Positions 10,455-25,182 are shown, counted from the first letter of the stretch. The stretch is 64,000 bases of DNA from Cololabis saira (GCF_033807715.1 NC_084598.1:45541991-45605990), one strand, 5' to 3'. Notes: generated by a model from the sequence alone, not told the origin. A program made the numbers and translations.

Positions 10455-10544
10455 TTAAGATCTGAAGTCCTTTTTGCTGCAGGGTTTGTTCCTCAAGATG
10501 GAGTCGATCTCTGAAACCAGAGACGGAGACAACCTGGGGAGAAC
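10455..10544 (-). CDS. kcnab2: kcnab2-like exon 15 (C-terminus)
   Basis: The acceptor GTGTTTCCAG precedes base 10544. The exon encodes residues 429-457, [20 protein letters not shown] then PCSKKDFRS, then TAA at 10455-10457. It matches the Kv-beta ending (EIDSIL.NKP.SKKD.RS). It is short and easily missed because it sits in a longer open frame of another phase. Confidence 0.93.
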   Translation of the reverse strand, partial: VLPRLSPSLVSEIDSILRNKPCSKKDFRS

Positions 10545-13500
10545 CTGGAAACACAGGAGACATGTGTCAAACTACAGGGTTCCTGCTGAAAGGCTCCACT
10601 AGGTGGCAGCAGAGAGGAAACAAGGAAATATATTTACTTTAAGGTCATAAAATTAGGTTAAAAAAACAACCTCTGAGATGAACAACCAGTGACTTACTAG
10701 GGTTCAGTGTGGGTAAAAAAAAAGTTTTATATCAATTTATGTTGGTAAGAAGTTTGCGACTATTTTTAAGGAGATAATGTCGCCATCTGCTGGTGAATTT
10801 AATTCACAACATTCAGCCTTAGAGGAGGCGTTACACAAAAAACTGATGGAATTGAGTTATTAAATTAAATTGAATGAGTGTGTAGCTGATGCATTTGTTG
10901 GGAACATAATAATAATAAAGATGGGTGTGCTGGGTGAGAGATGGGTGTGCTGGGGAGAGATGGGTGTGCTGGGTGAGAGATGGGTGTGCTGGGTGAGAGA
11001 TGGGTGTGCTGGGGGAGAGACGGGTGTGCTGGGGGAGAGATGGGTGTGCTGGGGGAGAGACGGGTGTGCTGGGGGAGAGATGGGTGTACTGGGGGAGAGA
11101 CGGGTGTACTGGGGGAGAGATGGGTGTGCTGGGTGAGAGATGGGTGTGCTGGGGGAGAGACGGGTGTGCTGGGGGAGAGATGGGTGTGCTGGGTGAGAGA
11201 TGGGTGTGCTGGGGGAGAGACGGGTGTGCTGGGGGAGAGGTGGGTGTGCTGGTTGAGAGATGGGTGTGCTGGGGGAGAGATGGGTGTGCTGGGGGAGAGA
11301 TGGGTGTGCTGGGTGAGAGATGGGTGTGCTGGGTGAGAGATGGGTGTGCTGGTTGAGAGATGGGTGTGCTGGGGGAGAGATGGGTGTGCTGGGGGAGAGA
11401 TGGGTGTGCTGGGGGAGAGATGGGTGTGCTGGGTGAGAGATGGGTGTGCTGGGTGAGAGGTGGGTGTGCTGGGTGAGAGGTGGGTGTGCTGGGTGAGAGA
11501 TGGGTGTGCTGGGTGAGAGGTGGGTGTGCTGGGGGAGAGATGGGTGTGCTGGGGGAGAGATGGGTGTGCTGGGTGAGAGGTGGGTGTGCTGGGTGAGAGG
11601 TGGGGGAGAGGTGGGTGTGCTGGGTGAGAGATGGGTGTGCTGGGTGAGAGATGGGTGTGCTGGGGGAGAGATGGGGGAGAGGTGGGTGTGCTGGGTGAGA
11701 GGTGGGTGTGCTGGGTGAGAGATGGGTGTGCTGGGGGAGAGATGGGTGTGCTGGGGGAGAGATGGGGGAGAGGTGGGTGTGCTGGGGGAGAGATGGGTGT
11801 GCTGGGTGAGAGGTGGGTGTGCTGGGGGAGAGATGGGTGTGCTGGGTGAGAGGTGGGTGTGCTGGGGGAGAGATGGGTGTGCTGGGGGAGAGATGGGTGT
11901 GCTGGGTGAGAGATGGGTGTGCTGGTTGAGAGATGGGTGTGCTGGGGGAGAGACGGGTGTGCTGGGGGAGAGATGGGTGTGCTGGTTGAGAGATGGGTGT
12001 GCTGGGGGAGAGACAGGCGGATTCTGGAGATGTTCCGTAGGTGCATGAAGGCAGTACGGGTGATGTAACTGATCTGGGGGGAAAAATAGAGAACACTGTC
12101 CAGTACGACGCCAAGGCTTTTGACTTGGGAGGAGATGTGGACCAGGTGACCATCAATGGAGATATTGAAGGGGTGAGTTTTGGAGAGTGTGGACCTTGTG
12201 CCAATGAGAAGGACTTCACTTTTAACTTGGTAAAGTTGTGTGTCATCGACATAGCATTGAAACTGAATTCCAAAGTGGTGGAGGATGTTTCCAAGGGGGA
12301 GGATGTATATAATGAAGAGAAGCGGTCCGAGCACTGATCCCTGTGGAACACCATGTGTGATGGGTGATGGTTGCGAGTGTACATTTTTCCATTGAACAAA
12401 CTGTTTCCTGTCAGAGAGATATGAGGTGAACCATTTTATTGCAGTAGCAGAGACCCCAGTGCCAGCCAGGCGTTCCAGGAGTACAGAGTGGGAGATGGAA
12501 TCACTGAGGTCGAGGAGGATGAGGATGGTGAGAAGGCTAGAATCTCCTGCCAGGAGGAGGTCATTGGTGATCTTGATTAAGGCAGTTTCTGGGCTGTGTT
12601 TTGGGCGGAAACCGGACTGGAATGGTTCAAAGAGGCTATTATTGTGCAGGTGGTTCTGGTTCTGGAGGTCGGTTGCTACGGTCTTTTCCAGAATCTTAGA
12701 GATGAATGGGAAGTTGGAAATGGGCTGATAGTTATTGTGGTCGATTGGATCTAAACCAGGTTTTTTAAGAATGGGAGTGATGGAATCAGTCTTCAGTGAT
12801 GATGGAACACTGACATTCTAGTCTATAATAGTAGATAGTAGTAGTAATAGCAGTAGTTTTTATCATGATTATTATTATTGTCCAGTTCCTACCTGCATGG
12901 CCCGGATGTTCTAGACCCCGGTCCGGTTCTAGACCCCGGTCCGGTTCTAGATCCGGTTCCTACCTGCATGGCCCGGATGTTTTCCACTAGCTGGTCCAGA
13001 CGGGACGCTCCCAGCAGGACGGCGTTGACGCCGTCGTTCCTCAGACACCAGGCTGCAGCAGAGACACCAGGAGACACCAGGAGACAGCAGTTACTGAGGT
13101 CTAAAAGCGTCAAACTGGGTCCTGTTAAGGACACTAGTGCAGGAGACATGCAGGGGACATGGAAAGGACATGCAGGGGACAGATGTCCCTACCGATGGCC
13201 AGCTGCGGCAGTGTGCAGCTGATCTTCTGGGCGATGACCTGCAGCTCCTTCAGCTTCAGCTGCTGCCGATGTCCCTCCTCACTCTGGATCCGGTCCTGGA
13301 TCCACTGGTGGCCCTGAGGACACAAACCGGGACAGAATCAGGGACAGAATCCACTTCAGAGGACACAATCCAGGATACAATCCACTTCAGAGGACACAAT
13401 CCAGGACACAATCCAGGACACAATCCAGGAAAGAATCAAGGAAAGAATCAAGGACAGAATCCACTTCAGAGGGACGGTAAAGGTGATCCCCACTCTGTCC

Positions 13501-16500
13501 AGGCTAGAGACCAGTCCACACTAGAGTCCAGTCCCCACTAAAATCTAAACCACATTTTTGCCCTAAATCACAATCTAGTGAAACCTTGTGGTATCTTTTG
13601 GGGAATTTTTTTTGGGGAATCTTTTGGGGAATCCTGGGAGCAGGTTTCTTTCTCGGGGGTTTCCTAACGAAAAAGCAGCATGTGACACAATAAAAACCTC
13701 AATCTAAAATGGCCAGATCTAAATATTACCTTGAGTGAAGCCCGTGAGTCGGGAGGGATCCCACTTTTATATTTCCCAGAGATGATGCCACCTGCCAGTG
13801 GAGACCAGGTCATGGCTCCAACTCCTGCTCCGAGACAAGCCGTCACACAACAAGCCGTCACACAACAAGCCGTCACACAACAAGCCGTCACACAACAAGC
13901 CGTCACACAACGGACCGATGATTAGTTCACTTCCTTCACACGCTGCAGCAGCTTCTCACCGATCTTGTGGAAGAGTTCCGGCAGTTGAACCTCCACCTTC
14001 TCCCTCTGGAACATGTGATACTCGGCCTGCTCACAGATGGGAGGGATCTGGTTGAACTGCCGCGCTACAGAGTACGCCTCCTGCAGAAACCAGGGATGAC
14101 GGTTCATCACTTCAACCAGCTGTGTCTAAAACCACAGACTTCTAGACACTAATTACTCACAAACACAAACAAGCTAGCTGTGTCTGACACGTAAGCTCCA
14201 CCCCCAAATGTCCTGTTTGGTGCTTATTTGTGAATGTCGCTATAAACCGTTATTGTATTCAATTCTGTTTTATTTATATAGCGTCTATTACAACCAGTAC
14301 TCGAGTTGTAAAAAAAAAACCAGGGGGGATGGTGGATTTGATCATATGGGGACAGATAATTTGTGCTGATTACAAATAATATAATATATTACAAATAATA
14401 GCAGTGACCAAAACAGCTGCAGAAATACTGCAGGAATGACATAGCAGCAGTTAAATGCAGCCTTCTGTAAGCTTTAAATATCCACTGGGCTTACATCAAA
14501 TACATCAAAACACAACAATAAAAAACACTTTTCTGAACTTATCAATATGACTCTGTCCTTCACAGGATAAGTAACATGGATCACTGCAAAAACTCACAAT
14601 CTTAACAAGAATATTTGTCTTATTTCTAGTTAAAATGTCTCATTTTAGTAAAAAAATCTCATTACACTTAAAACAAGACTCATCACTGGAAAAAACAACA
14701 ATTCTCACCTGTTTCAAGTAGATTTTCACTTGAAATAAGTAGAAAAAAGATTTTTTTGCTTGTAATGAGAAGATAAATCTTGTCCCACTGGCAGATTTTT
14801 CTACTTATTTCAAGTGAAAATTGACTTGAAACAGGTGAAAATTGTCAAATAAGTTATTTTTCTGGTGTTATTTTTCTGGTGATGACTCTAAATGTTGAAA
14901 TAGCAGTAAAACCACATTCATTGATGAAATGACATAAGGGATGGAAAGGAGGGATGGCAGTTTTACAGGGAGGATGATTTGGACCGTTTTTATTTCAGGG
15001 GGGATGATTTGGACTGTTTTTATTTCAGGGGGGGATGATTTGGACCGTTTTTATTTCAGGGGGGGATGATTTGGACCGTTTTTATTTCAGGGGGGTGCCA
15101 CCCCCCTCATCCCCCCTCAACTCCAGTACTGATTACAACTGAAGTTGTCTCTAGGATCTTTCCAGAGACCCAGAATCCAGACCAACGAGCAACGGTGGTT
15201 CTGCAGGTTAGCATGCAGCTCCTGAAGCTCTGGCCTGCGGACGTGTGCAGAAGACAAAAGGAGGGAAAACGTTCATGCTACTCATTATACGTACATTTGT
15301 GACATTTGTAAAATAAAATTCCCCCGTCCAGTCGTCACTGATCTGATGTCTAACAATCAGGACCAAAACTGGTTTTGAAGCAGACTGTAAAAATGTTTCT
15401 TTCTGCTGTAAAGTTTAACATTTTAACCTGGAGGTTAATGGACCCTAGTGGTCTGTAGAGGACCTGCAGGTCTGGATCTGGACCCTAGTGGTCTGTAGAG
15501 GACCTGCAGGTCTGGATCTGGACTCTAGTGGTCTGTAGAGGACCTGCAGGTCTGGATCTGGACCCTAGTGGTCTGTAGAGGACCTGCAGGTCTGGATCTG
15601 GACCCTAGTGGTCTGTAGAGGACCTGCAGGTCTGGATCTGGACCCTAGTGGTCTGTAGAGGACCTGCAGGTCTGGATCTGGACCCTAGTGGTCTGTAGAG
15701 GACCTGCAGGTCTGGATCTGGACCCTAGTGGTCTGTAGAGGAAGCTTAACTTTTCTCTCTGGCAGACATCATGCAACTCAGTTTTAGTTTGTTTTCTAAG
15801 TGCAGAAACTAAACTAGGTACGAAACCGAAAAGAGTCGTGGTCATAAAGTACAACTAGTAACTACAACTACAACTAGTTCCTGTGGTCAGTGTGTGAAAG
15901 CTGTTAGTTAGCTGACTGCACAATGACAATAAAGACAGTCTTATCTCTTACATTAAGGCATGAAAACAAAGGTCTTTTCTGTATTTGTTTCCAGATGAAA
16001 GTGCTGACAGTTGTCTACGTTGTTGTTTTCTCATATTTGGTTTAGATATTGATTCAAAACTGGCCCTGGGACCGATGCTCTGTTTCGTCTGTATCAGTAA
16101 ATCCCTCGTCCCTCGTCTGGAACTCGACAACCAATCAGGTGCCTCGCTGAATCTTGGCTACCAAATGAGTCTAAATCAGGGGTGGGCAAACGTTTTGACT
16201 CACGGGCAACGACGGGTTCTAAAATTTGACAGAGGAACCAGGAGCATTTGGATGGAGTGTTTGGGCTGGATATACTAAAGCATTGCATGTAGTGTGTGCA
16301 AACCTCATAGCACAGTAAGAACACGTACATAAATGGACTACCCGATTTATTAACAGATTTTCACTGAGGACTTCCTTTCAAATATGCAAAATAGCCCTTA
16401 TTAGTTAATGCGTTTGTCTCAAGGAATATGCAAGATATGGCGTTTACGCACTATTTTGCACAATACTGGAAGGAAGAAAATGTAAATAGATTACAATAGC

Positions 16501-19500
16501 ATAGTGTACGCATTTGGATTTATCCAACCTGGAGATTATTTCTGCTTTTAATACATTACATTAATACATTAACAACATTAATACAATCAATCGAAGGTAC
16601 AAAGTTAATGAAATCAACATTTATTAAAAAATTAATGGAATCACTTTTAACTTTCAAAACATATTAGTTGTTTCTGTGTGTTATGCTGTCGTGTGGAGCT
16701 GCTAAACAGATTTTCACAGCGATGTTGGAAACAGTTTACAGTGACAATAAAGGATTCTATTCTATTCTATTACTCAACGAAATACTCAACATCAATGGTG
16801 TAATTGTGTTAAACCCCGCTAAATCATGGATGGATTATCCTGACCGCGGGCTCTCTGAGTTTGCGCGATTTTTTACAGAAGGGCTCGAATGGCGACATGA
16901 AACTAAATGAAATACGCGCCACTCCAACAACGGTCAATGTGTTTGAGTGCGCATGCGCCATCTATTGGGGAAACTTGGGCATTGCAGGGAAAGGTGGAAA
17001 ATGAACGAGGTTTTTATTATAATTTGGACGAGTCCGGCGGGCCGGATTAAAAAGCCTAACGGGCCGAATGTGGCCCGGGGGCCGTAGTTTTCCCATGTCT
17101 GGTCTAAATGATTGACAGTGGAGGTGACCTCACCATGATCTCCATGGGCGTCCACCGGGACGTCCCCCAGTACATGGCCATCCCCTGGTTGATCACGTAG
17201 GTCATGGCCCTCACCGTCTCTGGTGAACAAGGAGCTCAGTTAGTAGCGTCAAATACTTTCAAGTGAGCAAAAGACAAAAAAAAAGCTATAAAGTACATAA
17301 GACGCGGAGTGAACAACATAAAAAGATGATTAGGTGTTTTATTTGAGAAGATCCGGATCCTCCCGAACACTTGGAGTAAAACCTCTGATCATGTGGACGT
17401 GTGAAAGCCACGAATGACTGAGTGTGAGAGGTCGTCTGTGCTCGGCGAGCCGCCCGTGAGCTTCAGAGGCAAAGACAATACACTACTTCATCGTCTGGAG
17501 AAATCAAGTTCAACGAGAAGGAATGAAAGACACGGAAGAGGAACCGCGGAGGGTCAGAGCTCGAGGAAACAGCAGCTCTGAAGGCAGTTAGGAGTCTGAA
17601 GACAGCAGGTAACCATGATGGTAACCACGACAGTAACCACGATGGTTACCATGACGGTGACCAAGACGGTAACCCTGATGGTGACAAAGACGGTGACCAT
17701 TATGGTAACCACAACGGTAACCACGATGGTAACCACAACGGTAACCACGATGGTAACCACGACGGTAACCCTGACGGTGACAAAGACGGTGACCATTATG
17801 GTAACCACAACGGTAACCACGATGGTAACCACGATGGTAACCACAACGGTAACCACGACGGTAACCACGACGGTAACCACAACGATAACCATGACAGTGA
17901 CCATGACGGTAACCACGACGGTAACCACAGCCGTAACCACGGCGGTGGCCTGGTGAGGAGACGGCGTGTGACGTCACACCTACCCTCGATGGGCGTGGTG
18001 GGATCCGGTCGGTTGGCGAAGACCACGTCTACGTACTCCAACTGGAGGCGGCGCAGCGACGCCCTCAGACCTGGTTCAGGAAGACAGGAACTTAGAAACA
18101 CTCCGGACTGAAGCTGAGACACACGGACAGCTGCCATACCTTCAATGATGTGTTTTCTAGAGAGGCCTCTTTCCATTTCTGCTCTGAAACACAAAGATCT
18201 CCTTTAGAACACAGACGGTGACTCACACGAGGGAATATTGATGAGGTGGGAAGAAGGAAGAAAGAAAATATGCAGATGTATTTCACTGAACAGCTGATAT
18301 CTTCATATAAGAGATGCATCAACATATCAGGAGGAGGAGGGATAACCACGTGTGACCTCACAACAAGGTGGCACCTCCCCACAATGCACTGCAGTGATGC
18401 TCGCTACTAAGTTCTTTAACAGAAGGAAAGAAAGAGAGATATACGTACTTGTTCCCCCAGAAGATCTTGGTGGTGACGACTAAACTGGAACGTCTGCAAG
18501 TGGAAACAGGAATGAGACTCGTGTCCTTCACAAGTCCTAAAACTCGAGGTCAACAAAGCCCAGCGTCCCAAACCAAACGTCCAACCAGGGACTGGTTTGT
18601 TGGACGTCCCAAATCCGATTTTTTGAAGAATGAGACAAACTCGACCTTGTAGACGACGACACACAAACTGATTGGTTCTAAAAGTGGCCCTCCGTCTCAG
18701 AACTAGTGGGTTGCGGGTCTGAAGACGTGTCAGGAAGCGGTACCTCCATCCCTTCTTCTTGAGGACGTTCCCCAGCACCGTCTCCGCCCTGGAAGACCAA
18801 ATCACAACTTCAGCTGCGTTGGGGTTAGGGTTAGGGCTAGAGGTTAGGGTTAGGGATAAGGTTGGGGTTAAAGGTTATAGGTTAGGGTTAGGGGTTAGGG
18901 ATAGGGTTAGGGGTTAGGGATAGGGTTAGGGGTTAAGGTTAGGGTTAGGGATAAGGTTGGGGTTAAAGGTTATAGGTTAGGGTTAGGGGTTAGGGATAGG
19001 GTTAGGGGTTAGGGATAGGGTTAGGGGTTAAGGTTAGGGTTAGGGATAAGGTTGGGGTTAAAGGTTATAGGTTAGGGTTAGGGGTTAGGGATAGGGTTAG
19101 GGGTTAGGGTTAGGGGTTAGGGATAAGGTTAGGGGTTAGGTTAGGGGTTAGGGGTTAGGGTTAGGGGTTAGAGGTTCGGGTTAGGGGTTAGGGATAGGGT
19201 TAGGGGTTAGGGATAGGGTTAGGGGTTAAGGTTAGGGTTAGGGATAAGGTTGGGGTTAAAGGTTATAGGTTAGGGTTAGGGGTTAGGGATAGGGTTAGGG
19301 TGTAGGGATAGGGTTAGGGGTTAAGGTTAGGGTTAGGGATAAGGTTGGGGTTAAAGGTTATAGGTTAGGGTTAGGGGTTAGGGATAGGGTTAGGGGTTAG
19401 GGTTAGGGGTTAGGGATAAGGTTAGGGGTTAGGGGTTAGGTTAGGGGTTAGGGTTAGGGGTTAGAGGTTCGGGTTAGGGTTAGGGGTTAGGGTTAGGGGT

Positions 19501-22500
19501 TAGAGGTTCGGGTTAGGGGTTAGGGTTAGGGGTTAGAGTTAGGGTTAGGGGTTGAGCTTTGGGTTTAATGGTTAGGGTTAGGGTTAAAGATAGGGTTAGG
19601 GGTTAGGGGTTAGGGTTAGGGGTTAGGGTTAGGCTTTAGGTTTAAGGGTTAGGGTTAGGGGTTAGGGGTTAGAGGTTAGGGTTAGAGTTAGGGTTAGGGG
19701 TTAGGCTTTAGGTTTAATGGTTAGGGTTAGAGATAGGGTTAGGGGTTAGGGTTAGAGGTTAGGGTTAGGGGTTAGAGGTTAGGGTTAGGGTTAGGGGTTA
19801 GAGGTTAGGGTTAGGGGTTAGGGGTTAGGGGTTAGGGGTTAGAGGTTAGGGGTTAGGGGTTAGAGGTTAGGGTTAGAGGTTAGGGGTTAGGGTTAGGGGT
19901 TAGAGGTTAGGGTTAGGGGTTAGAGGTTAGGGTTAGAGGTTAGGGGTTAGGGTTAGGGGTTAGAGGTTAGGGTTAGGGGTTAGAGGTTAGGGTTAGAGGT
20001 TAGGGGTTAGGGTTAGGGGTTAGAGGTTAGGGTTAGGGGTTAGGGTTAGGGGTTAGAGGTTAGGGTTAGTGGTTAGAGGTTAGGGTTAGGGGTTAGGGGT
20101 TAGAGGTTAGGGTTAGGGGTTAGGGTTAGAGGTTAGGGTTAGGGGTTAGAGGTTAGGGTTAGGGGTTAGAGGTTAGGGTTAGGGGTTAGAGGTTAGGGTT
20201 AGGGGTTAGGGTTAGGGGTAAGAGGTTAGGGTTAGGGGTTAGAGGTTAGGGTTAGGAGTTAGGGTTAGAGGTTAGGGGTTAGGGTTAGGGTTAGGGCTTC
20301 TCCTCCGTCACTCACCGGCCGCCGCTGTAGACCTCCGCCGTGTCGAACAGGTTGATGCCGTTGTCATACGCAAACGTCATCAGCTCCTCTGCCACCTGCA
20401 CAGGTGACGGAGATGAAGCACACACACTTACACACACACCTACACACACACACCTACCCACACACACACCTACACACACACCTACACACACACCTACCCA
20501 CACACACACCTATACACCTACACACCTACACACACACATACCTACACACACATGGTCTCACCTCTTCTGCGATCTGTCCTCCAAACGTGACCCACGTACC
20601 TGATCAAGAACAACGATAGTTCAGTGGGCTTAAATCATAAAGACTGATCATAAATCATAAATACTGATCGTAAATCTTAAATCCTGATCATAAATCATAA
20701 ATACTGATCGTAAATCTTAAATACTGATCATAAATCATAAATACTGATCGTAAATCATAAATACTGATGGTAAATCGTAAATACTGATGGTAAATCGTAA
20801 ATACTGATCATAAATCGTAAATACTAATCATAAATCGTAAATATTGATCGTAAATCGCAAATACTGATCGTAAATCGTAAATACTGATCGTAAATGCTGA
20901 TCATAAATCGTAAATACTGATCATAAATCGTAAATACTGATCGTAAATGCTGATCATAAATCGTAAATACTGATCATAAATCATAAATACTGATCGTAAA
21001 TACTGATCGTAAATCGTAAATACTGATCATAAATCATAAATACTGATCGTAAATTATAAATACTGATCGTAAATCGTAAATACTGATCGTAAATCATAAA
21101 TACTGATCGTAAATCGTAAATACTGATCGTAAATACTGATCATAAATCATAAATACTGATCGTAAATATTAAATACTGATCGTAAATCGTAAATACTGAT
21201 CATAAATCATAAATACTGATCGTAAATACTGATCATAAATCATAAATACTGATCGTAAATTGTAAATACTGATCGTAAATACTGATCATAAATCATAAAT
21301 ACTGATCGTAAATATTAAATACTGATCGTAAATCGTAAATACTGATCGTAAATACTGATCGTAAATCGTAAATACTGATCATAAATCGTAAATACTGATC
21401 GTAAATCGTAAATACTGATCGTAAATAATAAATACTGATCGTAAATCGTAAATACTGATCATGAATCATAAATACTGATCATAATTCATAAATACTGATC
21501 GTAAATTGTAAATACTGATCGTAAATACTGATCGTAAATACTGATCATAAATCTTAAATACTGATCATAAATACTGATTGTAAATCGTAAATACTGATCA
21601 TAAATCATAAATACTGATCGTAAATATTAAATACTGATCGTAAATCGTAAATACTGATCATAATTCGTAAATACTGATCATAAATCGTAAATAATGATCG
21701 TAAATCGTAAATACTGATTGTAAATCGTAAATACTGATTGTAAATACTCTGATGGACTCAATAAATACAAGACCAGTGAACCAAAGAATATCATCAGAAT
21801 TATTACGATAACTAAGAAAACTAGGAAGGGAGGCAGATGGTTCTCGTTGGTGGTCCAGTCTGGTTCCAACTTGTTTTTTTTTAATTACGTTTATTGGATA
21901 GTGTTTTTTCTTTTTTAATTGCGTAATTTGTTTTTGTTTTTGTTATTATTACATATAACTTTTGAATGGTTTGACATAAAGAGTCGTGGGTGGTGTCATC
22001 GGACTCGGTATTGAGTCCTTGACCATAATTGGTGAAAATTAGCCCCGCCCCTTCTTCTGATTGGTTGTCCCTATTTTCTGCTATAACTTTTGAATGGTTT
22101 GACATAGGAAGTCGTGGGTGGTGTCTTTTCTGATATGCTTATGGGGGGCGGTGGCCGTGATTGCGAAATTTGATTTCTTAGGAAAAAGGGACAGATAAAA
22201 TAAGCTTAGTCTTCTTTCTGTTCCCTTTATTTAAGGAAAGAGATTTGTTGTAATTATATTGAACTGTTTTGTTTTTCTTTTAATGAATGAAATAAAGAAT
22301 AAAATAAATATATAAAAATAAACTTACTTACCCAATCCAAGGCAAGACACCCTCAGTCCTGATTTCCCCACGTTTCTGTTGACATGAGAATCACAGAACA
22401 GCCAGATTATTAATGGTGACATCGTTATTCTACTCTTTGTTTTCGTTATTCTACTCTTTATTTTTGTTATCCTAATCTTTATGTTTGTTATTCTACTCTT

Positions 22501-22827
22501 TACTCAGTTGAATTGCTTCATTTCTCTTCACTCCAGACTCCTCCATCCTGCCTCCACCACCAGGTGGTGCCAGAGATCCACCCTCAGCCTCACCGTGCAG
22601 AGAAGACCCATCAGGCTTCATGTGGGGCCTAAACGCTTAAAAGGTTCGCCTTGTTGGGGTTTTATTTTTATTCTTATTGTTATACCTGTTGTTATTCTCA
22701 TTCCTATTGTTCTTTTTCTTCGTCTTCTTATTCTTCTGTATATTTTTATTTGTTCATATTTACACCAAATAAGATAATATCGCAAGAAATGAAAAATAAA
22801 TATCACACATTGATTTTTATGTGGATC

Positions 22828-22895
<68 letters not shown>

Positions 22896-25107
22896 GGCTG
22901 GGACTTTAGCGCGTTAATTTCGATTAATTAATTACAGAAAAAATAGCGCGCTAGAAAAAATAGCGCATTTTAATCGCATTAGTTTTTTCCCCTCGGAACG
23001 TTTCTTAAAGGACGACTTTCACACGGACGGCGCACCAACCAACGCATACTTCCACCCTAATGATATTTACTGATATTTACTCAAAAGTGTGCCGAACTTA
23101 AGTATACTTTTTAGTGTATACTTTTTAGTTTGGCATTCTGGACGCACCGAGGGAGTTATGACACTTACGTGGACTCTCATTGTGAGCTCCGCGGCGAGAT
23201 CAAAGCGTTTTACAACTCTCTCTCTCAAGGTTCTGCAACCAACGTGCATTAGACTTTACAGTAATCTAAAAAGACTAGATTACTGTAATGTGTTGTTAGC
23301 AGGATGTCCAAGTAATTTGCTGAATAGGCTCCAGCTGATCCAGAATGCAGCAGCACGAGTACTGACAGGAATCAGCAGGAGAGACCACGTCTCTCCAGTG
23401 TTAGCGTCGCTCCATTGGTTACCCGTAAAATTCAGAATCCAATTTAAAATTTTATTACTTGCGTATAAAGCCCAAAACGGCTTAGCTCCGCATTATTTGC
23501 AAGACCTGATAGTGCCTTATGTTCCTGTCAGAGCTCTCCGTTCTCAGAGTGCAGGTTTACTCGTAGTTCCTAGAGTATCTAAATGTAGATTTGGAGGGCG
23601 GGCGTTCTGCTATCAGACACCATTACTATGGAACCAACTTCCAATCTGGGTTAAGGAGGCTGACACCACCTCCACCTTTAAAACTAAACTTAAAACCTTT
23701 CTGTTTAGTAAAGCCTATAGTTAGTGTTTAGTAAACCTCTAGCTGGTGTTGGTAAATCTCTAGGTAGTGTAAACTTTAGTGTGTCAGAGTCGCTCCTGTA
23801 GTTTCTTGTGCTGGCCCCCCCTTCTCCTCCCTTTTCTCTCTTTTGTCCATGTTGCAGCATCCTTTGCCGGACACCGGAACCTGCAGGTGGTCGTGGGTGG
23901 CTTGTAGCTTGCATTACGGAGCACAAGTCTTTCCCTGACCCTGCACCCCAACCTGGGACTTGCTGATTGGGCCGGAGCTTCGGGAGCTGCGTGCTGGCCT
24001 GCGGTCCCCACCCCTGGTCATCCCGTTGCTGGCCCCCCTTCTCCTCCCTTTTCTCTCTCTGCCGGTGGTCGTGGGCGGTTTGTAGCTTGCATTACGGAGC
24101 ACAAGTCTTTCCCTGACCCTGCACCCCAACCTGGGACTTGCTGATTGGGCCGGAGTTTCGGGAGCTGCGTGCTGGCCTGCGGTCCCCACCCCTGGTCATC
24201 CCGTTGCTGCTTCCACCTGCCTGCTGTGCTGTTGCCGTCCTTGACCCCCCAGTCTGGCCCTCGGCAGGAGGGTCCCCCCTTATGAGCCTGGTCCTGCTCA
24301 AGGTTTCTTCCCTCCTAAAGGGGAGTTTTTCCTTGCCACTGTTTGGCTAAAGGTTTTTCTCCCACTAGGGGAGTTTTTACCTGCCATTGTTTATGTAATA
24401 ACTGCTCGGGGGTCCTGTTCTGGGTATGGGTCTCTGGAAAGCGTCTAGAGACAACTCTGTTGTATTAGACGCTATATAAATAAAATTGAATTGAATTAGT
24501 GTTACAGTGAAGTGCAGCCGTCGTCATAACAACCAACGTGCATTAGTGTTACAGTGAAGTGCGGCCGTCGTCATAACAACCAACATGCATTAGTGTTACA
24601 GCGAAGAGCGGCTGTCGTCATAACAACCAACGTGCATTAGTGTTACAGCGAAGTGCGGCCGTCGTCATAACAACCAACGTGCATTCGTCATGACACAAGC
24701 TAAGTTGTTTCCACACACGTTCAAGATGAATAAAGTCGCAGACGAAAAGGGTCTTGTTGGTCCCGTGGATGGAAATGTTGTTTTAAAAAACGGATGGATG
24801 GAAGCGTGCTCTGTTTTCTAATGTGTTTCCATGTTCTGGAATGAACTTGAAACAGTTGAAAGTATTTTATTATGTTTAAGTGTTTACAGAAGGTCCTTGA
24901 CCACTTCTTGATGAAGCACCACCTTGATAAAAATAAACTGTTTCATAAATTGAACATATGTTTCAATCATTCACTCGTATACAAAAATCCATTTGAAACA
25001 AACAAAAAAAAGGAAATCTCATTGTTCTCAGGTCTAAAATTGATATGTGATCAAATTGTGATTAATTGCGATTAATTAATTACAAAGCCTGTAATTAATT
25101 CCCAGCC

Positions 25108-25182
<75 letters not shown>

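Noticed and set aside
10333..10563. 76-codon open frame [12 protein letters not shown]...
   Set aside because: Wrong frame. The same DNA in the neighbouring frame is kcnab2 exon 15 with a proper acceptor.
10919..12012. CRISPR-like regular repeats
   Set aside because: Units are contiguous without spacers, and the window is vertebrate DNA.
10831..12399. 522- and 489-codon frames with [11 protein letters not shown] repeats
   Set aside because: The repeats come from the 20-bp minisatellite. The only real protein signal is the LINE RT part to the right of it.
18819..20297. A true chromosome end or telomere
   Set aside because: The repeat is degenerate and flanked on both sides by consecutive exons of one gene.
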